A stretch of 64,000 bases of DNA from Streptococcus oricebi (GCF_017883985.1 NZ_PRDG01000002.1:62001-126000), one strand, 5' to 3'; shown: positions 34,360 through 42,702, counted from the stretch's first letter. Numbers and translations: made by a program. The notes: generated by a model not told the origin, from the letters alone.

Positions 34360-35646
34360 ATGACAAAAAAATTGAAACGCCCAGAGGTTTTGGCACCAGC
34401 TGGAACCCTGGAAAAGCTAAAGGTAGCTATTCGCTATGGGGCTGATGCTGTCTATATTGGCGGTCAGGCCTATGGCCTGAGAAGTCGGGCTGGAAACTTC
34501 ACCTTTGAAGAGATGGAGGAAGGCATCCAGTTTGCTCGTGAGCATGGAGCCAAGGTCTATGTAGCTGCTAATATGGTCACCCATGAGGGGGATGAAGAAG
34601 GAGCTGGAGCCTGGTTTCGTAAGCTGAGGGATATTGGGATTGCGGCTGTTATTGTTTCTGATCCAGCCTTGATTATGATTGCGGCGACTGAAGCTCCAGG
34701 CCTAGAAATTCATCTATCAACCCAGGCCAGTGCCACCAACTATGAAACCCTAGAGTTTTGGAAGAATCTGGGCCTGACCCGGGTCGTCCTAGCCAGAGAG
34801 GTTTCCATGGCTGAGTTGGCAGAGATTCGCCAGCGGACGGATGTGGAAATCGAAGCCTTTGTCCATGGAGCCATGTGTATCTCTTATTCGGGGCGCTGTA
34901 CCCTGTCTAACCACATGAGTATGCGCGATGCCAATCGGGGAGGTTGCTCCCAGTCCTGTCGCTGGAAGTATGACCTCTACGATATGCCCTTTGGCCGGGA
35001 AAGACGTAGCTTAAAAGGGGAAATTCCTGAAGAATTTTCCATGTCTGCTGTCGATATGTCCATGATTGATCATATCCCTGATATGATTGAAAATGGGGTG
35101 GATAGCTTAAAAATTGAAGGACGGATGAAGTCCATTCACTATGTCTCCACCGTTTCTAATTGCTATAAAGCTGCGGTAGATGCTTACCTAGAAAGCCCAG
35201 AAAAGTTTGAAGCCATCAAACAAGACCTGGTCGATGAGATGTGGAAGGTGGCCCAGCGTGAGCTAGCGACCGGCTTTTACTATGGTACTCCGACAGAAAA
35301 TGAACAGCTCTTTGGCGCTCGTAGAAAAATTCCAGAGTATAAATTTGTTGCAGAAGTTGTCGCTTATGACCCTCAGAAAAAGCTAGCTACCATTCGACAG
35401 CGCAATGTCATCAATGAGGGAGATCAAGTTGAATTTTACGGTCCCCATTTCCGGCACTTTGAGACCAAGATTAAAAATTTGCGCGATGCCCAAGGCCAAA
35501 AGATTGAGCGGGCACCAAAACCGATGGAGCTTTTAACCATCGACCTGGACCAACCGGTTTACCCAGGAGATATGGTGCGGGGACTAAAGGAAGGTCTCAT
35601 CAATCTTTATCAAGAGGATGGCAGTAGTTTAACGATTCGTGCCTAG
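34360..35646 (+). CDS. U32 family protein (TrhP2/YrrO-like tRNA hydroxylation factor)
   Basis: The protein has 428 residues from ATG 34360, 6 bases from AGGAG (34349-34353); ATG 34357 is too close. RPEVLAPAGTLEKLKVAIRY opens the protein. The Cys-containing signature SGRCTLSNHMSMRDANRGGC, then SQSCRW, are the residues expected to hold an iron-sulfur cluster in this family. A C-terminal barrel of about 90 residues ends it. It is the probable partner of the shorter U32 protein in making 5-hydroxyuridine at the tRNA wobble position. Confidence 0.9.
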   Translation: MTKKLKRPEVLAPAGTLEKLKVAIRYGADAVYIGGQAYGLRSRAGNFTFEEMEEGIQFAREHGAKVYVAANMVTHEGDEEGAGAWFRKLRDIGIAAVIVSDPALIMIAATEAPGLEIHLSTQASATNYETLEFWKNLGLTRVVLAREVSMAELAEIRQRTDVEIEAFVHGAMCISYSGRCTLSNHMSMRDANRGGCSQSCRWKYDLYDMPFGRERRSLKGEIPEEFSMSAVDMSMIDHIPDMIENGVDSLKIEGRMKSIHYVSTVSNCYKAAVDAYLESPEKFEAIKQDLVDEMWKVAQRELATGFYYGTPTENEQLFGARRKIPEYKFVAEVVAYDPQKKLATIRQRNVINEGDQVEFYGPHFRHFETKIKNLRDAQGQKIERAPKPMELLTIDLDQPVYPGDMVRGLKEGLINLYQEDGSSLTIRA

Positions 35647-35668
35647 CTGAAGTGAAGGAGGAAAGATG

Positions 35669-35980
35669 ATGAGGGTGTTTGGTCTTGAAATAGATGAGGA
35701 GACTCGCTGTCTCCACTACCACAGTGACCTGGATATCGTAGCTCTCAAATGCTGGGCTTGTCAGGACTATTTTTCCTGCTACCAATGTCACGATTCCTTG
35801 AGAGACCATCACTTTGTAGCTTATCCATCTAAGCAAAAGTCTGACAAGGTTGTCCTTTGTGGGGCCTGTAAGAGTGAGCTAACTATTTCTCTATATCGGG
35901 GGCAGTTGAGCTGTCCAAATTGCAAGCGGGCCTTTAATCCGGCCTGTAAAAACCACTATGACCTCTACTTTAGGGATTAG
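35669..35980 (+). CDS. CHY-type zinc finger protein
   Basis: The protein has 103 residues from ATG 35669, 7 bases from AAGGAGG. It contains the ordered Cys/His ligands of CHY zinc fingers: RCLHYHSDLD, CWACQDYFSCYQCHD, LCGACKSEL and LSCPNCKRAFNPACKNHY. It should be a small zinc-binding cytoplasmic protein of unknown role. It begins 22 bases after the U32 gene, probably in the same transcript. Confidence 0.9.
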   Translation: MRVFGLEIDEETRCLHYHSDLDIVALKCWACQDYFSCYQCHDSLRDHHFVAYPSKQKSDKVVLCGACKSELTISLYRGQLSCPNCKRAFNPACKNHYDLYFRD

Positions 35981-36030
35981 TTGGCTGGTCTCTTTCTCCT
36001 TTTAGAATAGATTGGCTATTAAGAAAACAA

Positions 36031-36078
36031 AAAAATCCTCCCCTTAGCTCTTTGAGATGCTTAAGAGGGAGGATTTTT
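36031..36078. terminator. Bidirectional terminator
   Basis: AAAAATCCTCCC and GGGAGGATTTTT form the stem with a long loop that has its own weak pairing. It lies between the CHY gene and the convergent hypothetical gene, and it overlaps the 3' end of the latter. Confidence 0.75.
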
Positions 36079-36408
36079 GCTTTTGTCTTTGAGGGAGACG
36101 GAAGTTTGTTGGGCCCTTTTGATGGTGTTGGGCACCAGGCTAATCCGTTTGATGTCGGCAATCCGGATGATGATGGACATACTCTTTCTGAAATTTTTGA
36201 CGATGAGTTGCTGCCTGTCCTGGTCATATTTGAGAATATCCCCGGTAAAGCTCCGATCCAGAAAGATGACATGGATGCCTGATTTCTTTCTGAGGGCCAA
36301 ATCAATCATCTCCTGGACGCGGTTACTATTTTCAAGCAGGGGGTCGGTCTTTTTATCATTTAAAAAATCATTGGTTTTATCAATGAGCATTTTGAGAAAT
36401 TTTTTCAT
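36061..36408 (-). CDS. Hypothetical protein, 115 residues
   Basis: Minus-strand ORF from ATG 36408. The longer start at 36423 is less likely because a -10 box at 36439-36444 puts transcription near 36431; only the 36408 start has a GGAG in that leader. A basic N-terminal helix is followed by a compact strand-rich part (SGIHVIFLDRSFTGDILKYD, IIIRIADIKRISLVPN) that resembles a small beta-barrel. No family recognised. The last codons lie in the terminator stem. Confidence 0.7.
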   Translation of the reverse strand: MKKFLKMLIDKTNDFLNDKKTDPLLENSNRVQEMIDLALRKKSGIHVIFLDRSFTGDILKYDQDRQQLIVKNFRKSMSIIIRIADIKRISLVPNTIKRAQQTSVSLKDKSKNPPS

Positions 36409-36438
36409 GGCTAAAATCTCCATAACTTGTTACAATAT

Positions 36439-36444
36439 ATTATA
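36439..36444 (-). promoter_or_regulatory. -10 box of the 115-residue ORF
   Basis: Minus-strand TATAAT, 30 bases before the chosen ATG at 36408. No good -35 was seen. Confidence 0.45.
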
Positions 36445-36503
36445 ACCTATTTTTTTGTGAAATTCTAAGATTTTGCGAATTTATGATGTAGAAAGGAGAA
36501 AAA

Positions 36504-36716
36504 ATGGCAGACTTTACTTTTGAAATCGAAGAAAAACTGCTAGTCCTATCAGAAAATGACAAGGGCTGGACCAAGGAGTTGAACAGGGTCAGCTTTAATG
36601 GGGCTCCTGCCAAGTATGATTTACGGACCTGGAGTCCGGATCATAGCAAGATGGGCAAGGGAATTACTCTGACCAATGAGGAGTTTCAGGTTCTAGTAGA
36701 GGCTTTCAAGAACTAG
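36504..36716 (+). CDS. YdbC/PC4-like single-strand nucleic acid binding protein
   Basis: The protein has 70 residues. FTFEIEEKLLVLSENDKGWT, NRVSFNGAPAKYDLRTW and GKGITLTNEEFQVLVEA match the bacterial PC4-like YdbC family, whose lactococcal member binds single-stranded DNA and RNA. It acts in the cytoplasm, with a general role in transcription or repair proposed. AAAGGAG precedes the ATG. A strong terminator follows; single-gene unit. Confidence 0.9.
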   Translation: MADFTFEIEEKLLVLSENDKGWTKELNRVSFNGAPAKYDLRTWSPDHSKMGKGITLTNEEFQVLVEAFKN

Positions 36717-36729
36717 GAGTTTTCAGTAT

Positions 36730-36763
36730 AAAAGAGGTTGCCGGAGCAACCTCTTTTGTTTTT
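36730..36763 (+). terminator. Terminator after ydbC-like gene
   Basis: AAAAGAGGTTGC and GCAACCTCTTTT with a CGGA loop, then GTTTTT. Confidence 0.95.
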
Positions 36764-36776
36764 AGCTGTCTTCCCC

Positions 36777-37328
36777 TCAAACCTTGCTGGACGAAAAGTA
36801 GGAATGATTTTTTAGCGCCCTAAAGATAGGAAGGCTGACTAGGCAAATCAGGACAATTTTTAGTAGGTCTGGCAGGATAAAAGGGACGACTCCCACCGTA
36901 AAGGCCTGAGCCAGGCTAGTTGCGCCAGATGTTAAGAAAACTAGGCCCAAGACCCCACCTAAGAAAGTCAGGGTGGCCCCTAGGAGGTTGGCTAAAAAGA
37001 TCTGATAAAGCTTACTATTGGGCTTGGTCAGGCTGGAAGTGACAGCGGCATAGGCTAGGTCAAACCAGAGGTAGCCGGCCGTAGGTCCAGTCAGAACATG
37101 AAAACCAGCTGCTCCACCAGCAAAAACAGGAAGCCCAATGGCACCTAAAAGCAGATAGAGTCCCACTGCCCAAACTGCCTCTCGGCGATGAAAGATAGTA
37201 GCTACTAAGCCGATAGCGAAGTTTTGCAGGGTCAGGGGAACGGTCCCCAAGGGAAGGGTGAATTGAGCTAGTACAGCAATTAGGGCAGCGCCGACTGCTG
37301 CAAGAGCCAAGGAAAATGTTGTCCGCAA
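36777..37328 (-). CDS. bioY: BioY biotin transporter substrate-binding subunit
   Basis: The protein has 183 residues and about six helices. The N-terminal half has AVLAQFTLPLGTVPLTLQNFAIGL, shown here in two parts: AVLAQFTLPLG then TVPLTLQNFA, and GAIGLPVFAGGAAG follows. This is the BioY pattern, the S component of an ECF transporter. The start is TTG at 37328, with AGAGAGG nine bases before it; no ATG is available nearby. A TTGACA-16-TATAAT promoter and a BirA-type operator lie upstream. Biotin repression is therefore likely. Confidence 0.93.
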   Translation of the reverse strand: MRTTFSLALAAVGAALIAVLAQFTLPLGTVPLTLQNFAIGLVATIFHRREAVWAVGLYLLLGAIGLPVFAGGAAGFHVLTGPTAGYLWFDLAYAAVTSSLTKPNSKLYQIFLANLLGATLTFLGGVLGLVFLTSGATSLAQAFTVGVVPFILPDLLKIVLICLVSLPIFRALKNHSYFSSSKV

Positions 37329-37330
37329 GA

Positions 37331-37362
37331 TAGTTAACCTCTCTTTTTATTTATGGTAACTA
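37331..37362. promoter_or_regulatory. BirA-type biotin operator
   Basis: TAGTTAACC, 15 bases, then GGTAACTA. This is an inverted repeat close to the known BirA pattern TTGTTAACC-N15-GGTTAACAA. It reaches from the edge of the bioY -10 box to near the ribosome site, so bound BirA would block transcription. Confidence 0.75.
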
Positions 37363-37389
37363 TTATAAAGGAAAATACTTAAATGTCAA
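37362..37389 (-). promoter_or_regulatory. bioY promoter TTGACA-16-TATAAT
   Basis: On the minus strand a perfect -35 (37389-37384) and a perfect -10 (37367-37362), 16 bases apart. Expected start near 37355, inside the BirA site. Confidence 0.75.
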
Positions 37390-37486
37390 GATAATTCTTA
37401 AGCCCCTAAGGGTAAAAGAGGAGGGAGGCAGAAGCTATACCCAAATCATAGCTCTTAGTATTTATTAGACTTGACAGGGAGGTCTA

Positions 37487-37525
37487 TAAAAATAGCCCCT
37501 CTAGCCGGTAGGGCTAGAGGGGCCT
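37487..37525 (-). terminator. Terminator after the 36-residue ORF
   Basis: GCCCCTCTAGCC (37495-37506) and GGCTAGAGGGGC (37512-37523) form a perfect 12-bp stem. The T-rich tail (TATTTTTAT) is on the minus strand side. Confidence 0.88.
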
Positions 37526-37531
37526 CTTGTA

Positions 37532-37642
37532 TCAACCTTTTTTCCTTTTGGCGCGAAAGGCTAGAAATATAAAACCAAAGATGGCCAAGATATTGAGAAC
37601 AAGCAAGGCTAGGCCTTTAAAGACTGATTTGGATTTGCGCAT
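37532..37642 (-). CDS. 36-residue single-helix membrane protein
   Basis: Minus-strand ORF from ATG 37642 to TGA 37534-37532. A perfect AAGGAGGT ribosome site precedes it. The protein has a basic start (MRKSKSVFKG), one membrane helix of about 19 residues (LALLVLNILAIFGFIFLAF) and a basic end (RAKRKKG). A dedicated terminator follows, so it is a complete small gene. Function unknown; the shape is that of small regulatory or toxin-like membrane peptides, but nothing shows toxicity. Confidence 0.7.
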   Translation of the reverse strand: MRKSKSVFKGLALLVLNILAIFGFIFLAFRAKRKKG

Positions 37643-37731
37643 AAAACCTCCTTCAAACGAGAACAAGTTTATCTGCCTATAGTCTAGCAGGAAAAAAATA
37701 ATAAGTCAAGATGATTAGGGACAGTAAAAAT

Positions 37732-37760
37732 TTGACAGGCTGATTTTTATTATATATAAT
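37732..37760 (+). promoter_or_regulatory. Perfect promoter TTGACA-17-TATAAT with no gene behind it
   Basis: TTGACA at 37732-37737 and TATAAT at 37755-37760 with a 17-base spacer. This is the only full-consensus promoter reading rightward here, yet no open reading frame follows before the convergent gor gene. Confidence 0.7.
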
Positions 37761-37800
37761 ATAACTGTATAATTATTTTATATATAAATAATTGAGTTAT
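37761..37800 (+). repeat. Nested inverted repeat directly after the orphan promoter
   Basis: Outer arms ATAACT (37761-37766) and AGTTAT (37795-37800), inner arms AATTATTT (37771-37778) and AAATAATT (37786-37793). An AT-rich hairpin at the very 5' end of the predicted RNA. Confidence 0.6.
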
Positions 37801-37985
37801 CTAAGAAGGAGGTATCATTTAGTAGTTTATCTAGTAAAGCCCTTTATTGGTCTAGCTATCTTACAAAGATGTAAGACAAGAGGAAGGATTGTAAGTTTAA
37901 GTTATGGCAGCTTGCTTCCTTTTAGGTTAGGATAGACTTAGTCACTAAGAATATAGCTAAAAAGAGCAGGCTTGTGCCTACTCTC
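37767..37985 (+). ncRNA. Candidate small RNA between the 36-residue ORF and gor
   Basis: A consensus promoter would make an RNA of about 220 nt. It holds a 5' hairpin, a perfect AAGGAGGT (37806-37813) followed only by ATC ATT TAG and no start codon, stems CTTACA-AAGA-TGTAAG (37860-37875) and CTTAGT-C-ACTAAG (37937-37949), and the hairpin at 37963-37981 near its end. The lack of an ORF and the series of stems suggest a structured RNA. It could also be the relic of a lost small gene. Confidence 0.4.
37961..37985 (-). terminator. Terminator of gor (minus strand)
   Basis: On the minus strand AGAGTAGGC and GCCTGCTCT pair with one mismatch around ACAA, followed by TTTTTAG. Confidence 0.75.
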
Positions 37986-37995
37986 AATGCTATTT

Positions 37996-39351
37996 TTAAC
38001 GCATGGTGACAAATTCTTCAGAGGCTGTCGGGTGGATGGCGACAGTGGCATCAAAGTCAGACTTGCTTGCCCCCATCTTGATGGCAACAGCAAAGCCTTG
38101 AATCATTTCGTCCACCCCGTAGCCGATACCATGGAGGCCGACCACCTTTTCATCTGGACCAGCAGTAATCAGCTTGAAGCGAGTTAGCTGGCGGTGGGAG
38201 GTGACAGCACTATACATGGAGGCAAATTCGGAAGTATAAACCTTTAGCTGGTCTGCTCCATAACGCTCTTTGGCTTCTTTTTCGGTCAGACCGACTGTGC
38301 CGATAACGGGGTGGGAAAAGACGACGGTTGGAATGTTTTCATAGTCCATTTTAGCCTCATCTTTTCCATTAAAGAGACGCTCGGCTAGGGTTCGTCCGGC
38401 CTTGATCGCAACAGGAGTCAATTCCTTTTCCCCGGTCACATCGCCCAAGGCGTAGATACCGGGAACATCTGTGTTTTGATACTGATCAACGGCGATGAAA
38501 CCACGTTCTGTGAGGGTCACACCAGCAGCTTCCAGATTCAAGCCTTCTACATTTGGTTTTCGGCCAGCAGCCCAGATAACCTTTTGGGCTTGGTGGTGGC
38601 TACCATCAGCAAAGTAGATTTTAATACTGCCGTCAGCCAATTTTTCCAGCCTTTCTGGAACCTTGTGGGTATGGAGGGCCAGACCTGACTTATCCATTTC
38701 TTCTACCAGGCCTTGGACGATATAGTCATCAAAGCTACGCAAGGGACGATCTCGCCGAACAAAGAGGTCGGTCTTGACTCCTAGGGCATGGAGAACTCCG
38801 GCTAGCTCCACAGCGATATAGCCAGCGCCAAGGATAGCGACAGACTGGGGTAGCTCCTCCCAAGCAAAAACATCATCAGAATTCTCACCAAGCTCGGCAC
38901 CAGGAATGACTGGTAGGGCAGGGTGGGCACCTGTGGCAATGACGATATGCTTGGCCTTGATGATTTGGTCCCCAACCTCAAGGGTGTGGGCATCGACAAA
39001 GCGGGCCCGGCCTTCGATGAGTTCGACGCCGTTGCGCTTGAAGCTCCCGTCGTAGGAAGATCTGGCCCGATCGATATAGGCCTCACGATGCTTGCGGAGC
39101 TGCTTGAAGTCAAATTGATGGTCCTTGGCACTAAAGCCATAGTCTGGTCCATACTGGTGGATGGCCTCGGCAATCTGGGCGCCATACCACATGATTTTCT
39201 TAGGGACGCAGCCCTTGTTGACACAGGTGCCTCCCAGCTGCTTTTCTTCGATGACAGCAGCCTTGGCTCCATGCTCCCCTGATCGGTTCATGGTAGCAAT
39301 ACCGCCACTGCCTCCTCCGATAGCAACAATATCAAATTCTTTTACATTCAT
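37996..39351 (-). CDS. gor: Glutathione-disulfide reductase
   Basis: The protein has 451 residues. FAD site [14 protein letters not shown], redox disulfide [18 protein letters not shown] site [12 protein letters not shown], and the C-terminal dimer-interface HPTASEEF with the active-site His. Pneumococcus has the same gene next to the same MacAB-like exporter. It keeps imported or made glutathione reduced, using NADPH. AAGGAGTTTC precedes the ATG. Confidence 0.95.
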   Translation of the reverse strand: MNVKEFDIVAIGGGSGGIATMNRSGEHGAKAAVIEEKQLGGTCVNKGCVPKKIMWYGAQIAEAIHQYGPDYGFSAKDHQFDFKQLRKHREAYIDRARSSYDGSFKRNGVELIEGRARFVDAHTLEVGDQIIKAKHIVIATGAHPALPVIPGAELGENSDDVFAWEELPQSVAILGAGYIAVELAGVLHALGVKTDLFVRRDRPLRSFDDYIVQGLVEEMDKSGLALHTHKVPERLEKLADGSIKIYFADGSHHQAQKVIWAAGRKPNVEGLNLEAAGVTLTERGFIAVDQYQNTDVPGIYALGDVTGEKELTPVAIKAGRTLAERLFNGKDEAKMDYENIPTVVFSHPVIGTVGLTEKEAKERYGADQLKVYTSEFASMYSAVTSHRQLTRFKLITAGPDEKVVGLHGIGYGVDEMIQGFAVAIKMGASKSDFDATVAIHPTASEEFVTMR

Positions 39352-39520
39352 AATAGAAACTCCTTCTTTTGTTTAGATGAAGATATTGTACCGCTTTTGA
39401 AATTTGAAAGCAAAAATTTGCTACGGTAGGTAAAAAAACAAAAATATTTTAGGCGATTCAAGAGCAGAATTTTACTTTTCAAGAAAACAGAAAAAATTTA
39501 CAATGGTTTTCAACCAAATG

Positions 39521-39529
39521 TGATATAAT
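39521..39529 (+). promoter_or_regulatory. Extended -10 of the MacAB-like operon (TGATATAAT)
   Basis: TGATATAAT with expected start near 39536. A weak cre-like sequence (AATAAACGTTTTCA, 39538-39551, 12 of 14 consensus positions) lies directly after it. Confidence 0.55.
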
Positions 39530-39566
39530 TAACAGCGAATAAACGTTTTCATCAGGAGGGAAAAAG

Positions 39567-40724
39567 ATGAAAAAAATGAAGAAATGGCAACTATTTACAT
39601 TGATTGGCGTGGCGACTGTAGTTGTCATCGGTGCCGCCAGCATGCTTTTGACAGGAAACAAGTCCAGTCAGGCAAAGACAGACAGTAAATTTAAGGTAGA
39701 GGCTGTTCAAGAAGGCTCAGTAGCTTCTTCGGTTTTGCTATCAGGAAATGTCTCTGCCAATAAAGAACAGTATGTCTACTATGATAGTACCAAGGGAGAC
39801 TTGGATAATGTTTCAGTCAATGTCGGTGATCAAGTAACGGCTGGTCAAGCCCTGGTCCAATACAAGAATGCAGAAGCCCAGTCAGCCTATGATACGGCTG
39901 TGCGTGCCTTAAATAAGGTTGACCGCCAAATCTATAACTTGAAAACCTACGGGACAACTGTTGAAGTAACGGGTGATGAGGCCACAGACCAGCAGACTAG
40001 TAATAGTGCTCAGCGCTCTGTCGATGACCAATTAAAAGATCTGCAAGATTCACGCGCAGATGCGGCAGATAATGTCAATAAGGCCAAGGCGGCCTTGGAT
40101 GCCACAACGGTTACTAGCAATGGTGAAGGGACTGTCGTTGAGGTTAACCGGGATGTCTCTAAATCAACAACTGGCTCTAGCCAGACCCTGGTCCACATTG
40201 TAAACAACGGGAACTTGCAGGTCAAGGGGGAGTTGTCCGAGTACAACTTGGCCAATCTTTCGGTCGGCCAAGAAGTAAGTATTACTTCTAAGGTTTACCC
40301 TGATAAGACCTGGACTGGTAAGATTAGCTACATCTCTAATTATCCAAAGGAAAGCCAAGCAGCAGCTGCGGCAGCAAGCTCTGGCACTAGCGGTGGAGGT
40401 AGCAGTGTTAAATACCCATTCACAATTGACTTGACGAGTGAGGTGGGGGAATTGAAGCAAGGTTTCTCTGTCAATATTGAGGTAAAGAATAATACCCAGG
40501 GAATCCTAGTACCAGTGTCTAGTGTGGTTGAGGACAAGGATAAGAACTATGTTTGGACTCTTGATAAGAATGGAAGTGCTAAAAAGGTCGAAGTTACTCT
40601 AGGTAGTGCCGATGCTGAAAAACAAGTGATTTCAGCCGGTTTGACCAAGGACAGCAAGGTTATCAGCAATCCAAACAGCAGCCTAAAAGACGGTCAAGAG
40701 GTTGAATATGAAGAAACTCATTAA
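39567..40724 (+). CDS. MacA-like efflux adaptor (membrane fusion protein)
   Basis: The protein has 385 residues. One N-terminal anchor helix (about 7-27, LFTLIGVATVVVIGAASML) is followed by a split biotinyl-lipoyl-like domain (VSVNVGDQVTAGQALVQYKN), a coiled-coil hairpin and a beta-barrel with a Ser/Gly-rich loop (ASSGTSGGGSS). It links the ABC transporter to the outside of the cell. AGGAGGG gives the ATG 39567. The pneumococcal equivalents (spr0693-0695) contribute to resistance to antimicrobial peptides and some antibiotics. The ABC ATPase gene starts inside its end. Confidence 0.92.
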   Translation: MKKMKKWQLFTLIGVATVVVIGAASMLLTGNKSSQAKTDSKFKVEAVQEGSVASSVLLSGNVSANKEQYVYYDSTKGDLDNVSVNVGDQVTAGQALVQYKNAEAQSAYDTAVRALNKVDRQIYNLKTYGTTVEVTGDEATDQQTSNSAQRSVDDQLKDLQDSRADAADNVNKAKAALDATTVTSNGEGTVVEVNRDVSKSTTGSSQTLVHIVNNGNLQVKGELSEYNLANLSVGQEVSITSKVYPDKTWTGKISYISNYPKESQAAAAAASSGTSGGGSSVKYPFTIDLTSEVGELKQGFSVNIEVKNNTQGILVPVSSVVEDKDKNYVWTLDKNGSAKKVEVTLGSADAEKQVISAGLTKDSKVISNPNSSLKDGQEVEYEETH

Positions 40725-41403
40725 GCTAGAAGATATCACTAAAAGCTATCGTAATGGGGATCAAGAACTGCAAGTTTTAAAGCATATTAGTTTGGAAGTT
40801 GAGGAAGGCGAGTTTGTGGCCATTATGGGACCGTCTGGTTCGGGTAAGTCGACCTTGATGAATATTATCGGCATGCTGGACCGCCCGTCCAGCGGTCGCT
40901 ACTATCTGGAAGAACAAGAAGTAGCCGGTCTGGGTGAGAAGAATCTAGCCAAGGTCCGCAACCATCAAATCGGTTTTGTCTTTCAACAGTTTTTCCTACT
41001 TTCAAAACTAAATGCCCTGCAAAATGTGGAGTTGCCCTTGATTTACGCTGGCGTCCATCAGTCTAAGAGAAAAGAGTTGGCCAAGCAGTTTTTAACCAAG
41101 GTCGAATTGAAGGAGCGGATGCACCATTTGCCGTCTGAGCTTTCAGGTGGGCAAAAACAGCGGGTAGCCATCGCCAGAGCCCTGGTCAATAGTCCCTCGA
41201 TTATCCTTGCGGACGAACCGACTGGAGCCTTGGATACCAAAACAGGTGTGCAAATCATGAACCTTCTGACTGATTTGAATAAGGAGGGAAAAACCATCAT
41301 CATGGTTACCCACGAACCTGAAATTGCGGCCTATGCCACTCGCCAAATCGTCATTCGTGACGGCTTGATTACCGAGGATAGCAGTCAGAAAGGAGGCCAA
41401 TAG
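40708..41403 (+). CDS. ABC transporter ATPase (MacB/LolD type)
   Basis: The protein has 231 residues from ATG 40708, which overlaps the adaptor gene by 17 bases; AAGAGG lies upstream. Walker A GPSGSGKST, Q-loop FVFQQFFLL, signature LSGGQKQRVAIARAL, Walker B IILADEPTGALD and switch His in VTHEPE are all intact. It powers the MacB-like permease that follows. Confidence 0.95.
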   Translation: MKKLIKLEDITKSYRNGDQELQVLKHISLEVEEGEFVAIMGPSGSGKSTLMNIIGMLDRPSSGRYYLEEQEVAGLGEKNLAKVRNHQIGFVFQQFFLLSKLNALQNVELPLIYAGVHQSKRKELAKQFLTKVELKERMHHLPSELSGGQKQRVAIARALVNSPSIILADEPTGALDTKTGVQIMNLLTDLNKEGKTIIMVTHEPEIAAYATRQIVIRDGLITEDSSQKGGQ

Positions 41404-42666
41404 ATGTTGCAAAATTGGAAATTTGCTCTGAGCTCCATTTGGGGGCACAAGATGCGGGCCTTTCTGACCATGCTAGGAATCATTATCGGGGTCGCCTCGG
41501 TTGTTGTGATTATGGCCTTGGGAAACGGGATGAAGGCTGGGGTGACTGGTACGCTGACCAAGGACCAGCAGTATGTTTCCCTCTTTTATAATCCTAAAAA
41601 AGGGGACTATATCTCTGGTGTTAACTTGAACGGTTCAGCAGACTCTGATGAAGATATTAGCAATAGTACGGTAGAACCTCCTAAAATCCAAGAGGCTTGG
41701 ATCAAAGAATTGACCAAGATTAAGGGGATTGATGGCTACTATGTCAGCAATAATACCAAGGCGGATTTCAGTAGTCGTAATAAGAAGGCCAATAATGTCG
41801 ACATTACAGGTGTCAATGCCACCTTCTTTAAAATGGGTGGTTACAAGCTAGTAACTGGTCGTTGGCTTTCTCCCGCAGACTATCAGAATTTTTCTCGAGT
41901 GGTGATGTTGGATGAGCCCCTGGCCCAAAAGCTCTATGGCGGTATCCGTAATTCCCTCAACCAAATTGTCACCTTAGGTGAGACTTCCTATCGGGTGGTC
42001 GGAGTGTTTAAAAATCCGAATGCAGGGACTTCTGTCCTGGGTGCTTCATCTGGGGGAACAGCCATCATGGCTAATACCCAGTTGGCTTCTGAATTTAATG
42101 TGGATGAAATCCAAACGCCCTATATTCATGTGGCAGAGCCTGAACAAATTAAAAATGTTGGTGTGGAAGCTGCGAAACAGTTGACCAAACTTTCTGGTGT
42201 GCCAGAAGGACAATTCCAAATTTTCAATTTGGATAAGGTTCTCGGGCAAATCAATACGATTGTTTCCATGATGACGGGTGTTGTCGGAGCCATTGCAGGT
42301 ATTTCCCTCTTGGTCGGAGGTATCGGTGTGATGAACATCATGTTGGTATCAGTAACCGAGCGGACACGAGAAATCGGTCTACGCAAGGCCTTGGGTGCGA
42401 CTAGGGGCAATATCTTGACCCAATTTCTGATTGAGTCCATGGTCTTGACCATGATTGGTGGCTTGATTGGACTAGGCTTGGCCTATGGTCTCAACACTTT
42501 AATTGGTGCGGTTGCTGGTAAGTCTCTAGGTGGACCGCCAACCGTCTCGCCTCTAGTAGCTATTGGTAGCATTGCCTTCTCAGCAGCTGTCGGGATTGTC
42601 TTTGGGATTCTCCCAGCCAATAAGGCTTCAAAACTTGATCCGATTGAAGCCCTGCGTTACGAATAA
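41404..42666 (+). CDS. MacB-like ABC permease
   Basis: The protein has 420 residues. A first helix (about 20-42) precedes a large extracellular MacB periplasmic-core domain (to about 270). Three C-terminal FtsX-type helices follow, with TERTREIGLRKALGATRGNIL between them. It starts directly after the ATPase stop. With the adaptor and ATPase it forms a tripartite exporter acting on peptides or antibiotics. Confidence 0.93.
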   Translation: MLQNWKFALSSIWGHKMRAFLTMLGIIIGVASVVVIMALGNGMKAGVTGTLTKDQQYVSLFYNPKKGDYISGVNLNGSADSDEDISNSTVEPPKIQEAWIKELTKIKGIDGYYVSNNTKADFSSRNKKANNVDITGVNATFFKMGGYKLVTGRWLSPADYQNFSRVVMLDEPLAQKLYGGIRNSLNQIVTLGETSYRVVGVFKNPNAGTSVLGASSGGTAIMANTQLASEFNVDEIQTPYIHVAEPEQIKNVGVEAAKQLTKLSGVPEGQFQIFNLDKVLGQINTIVSMMTGVVGAIAGISLLVGGIGVMNIMLVSVTERTREIGLRKALGATRGNILTQFLIESMVLTMIGGLIGLGLAYGLNTLIGAVAGKSLGGPPTVSPLVAIGSIAFSAAVGIVFGILPANKASKLDPIEALRYE

Positions 42667-42670
42667 AACT

Positions 42671-42702
42671 AAAAGATTGGAACTTGCTTCCAGTCTTTTT
42701 AT
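42671..42702 (+). terminator. Terminator of the MacAB-like operon
   Basis: AAAGATTGGAA and TTCCAGTCTTT with a CTTGC loop and a T tail. Confidence 0.88.

Noticed and set aside
36077..36445. Plus-strand open frame of 122 codons
   Set aside because: It lies opposite the 115-residue minus-strand ORF, which has a promoter and a ribosome site. The plus frame has no ribosome site and reads as a biased shadow.
39538..39551. cre site controlling the MacAB-like operon
   Set aside because: Only 12 of 14 positions fit, and the left half lacks the conserved TG; kept only as a remark on the promoter.
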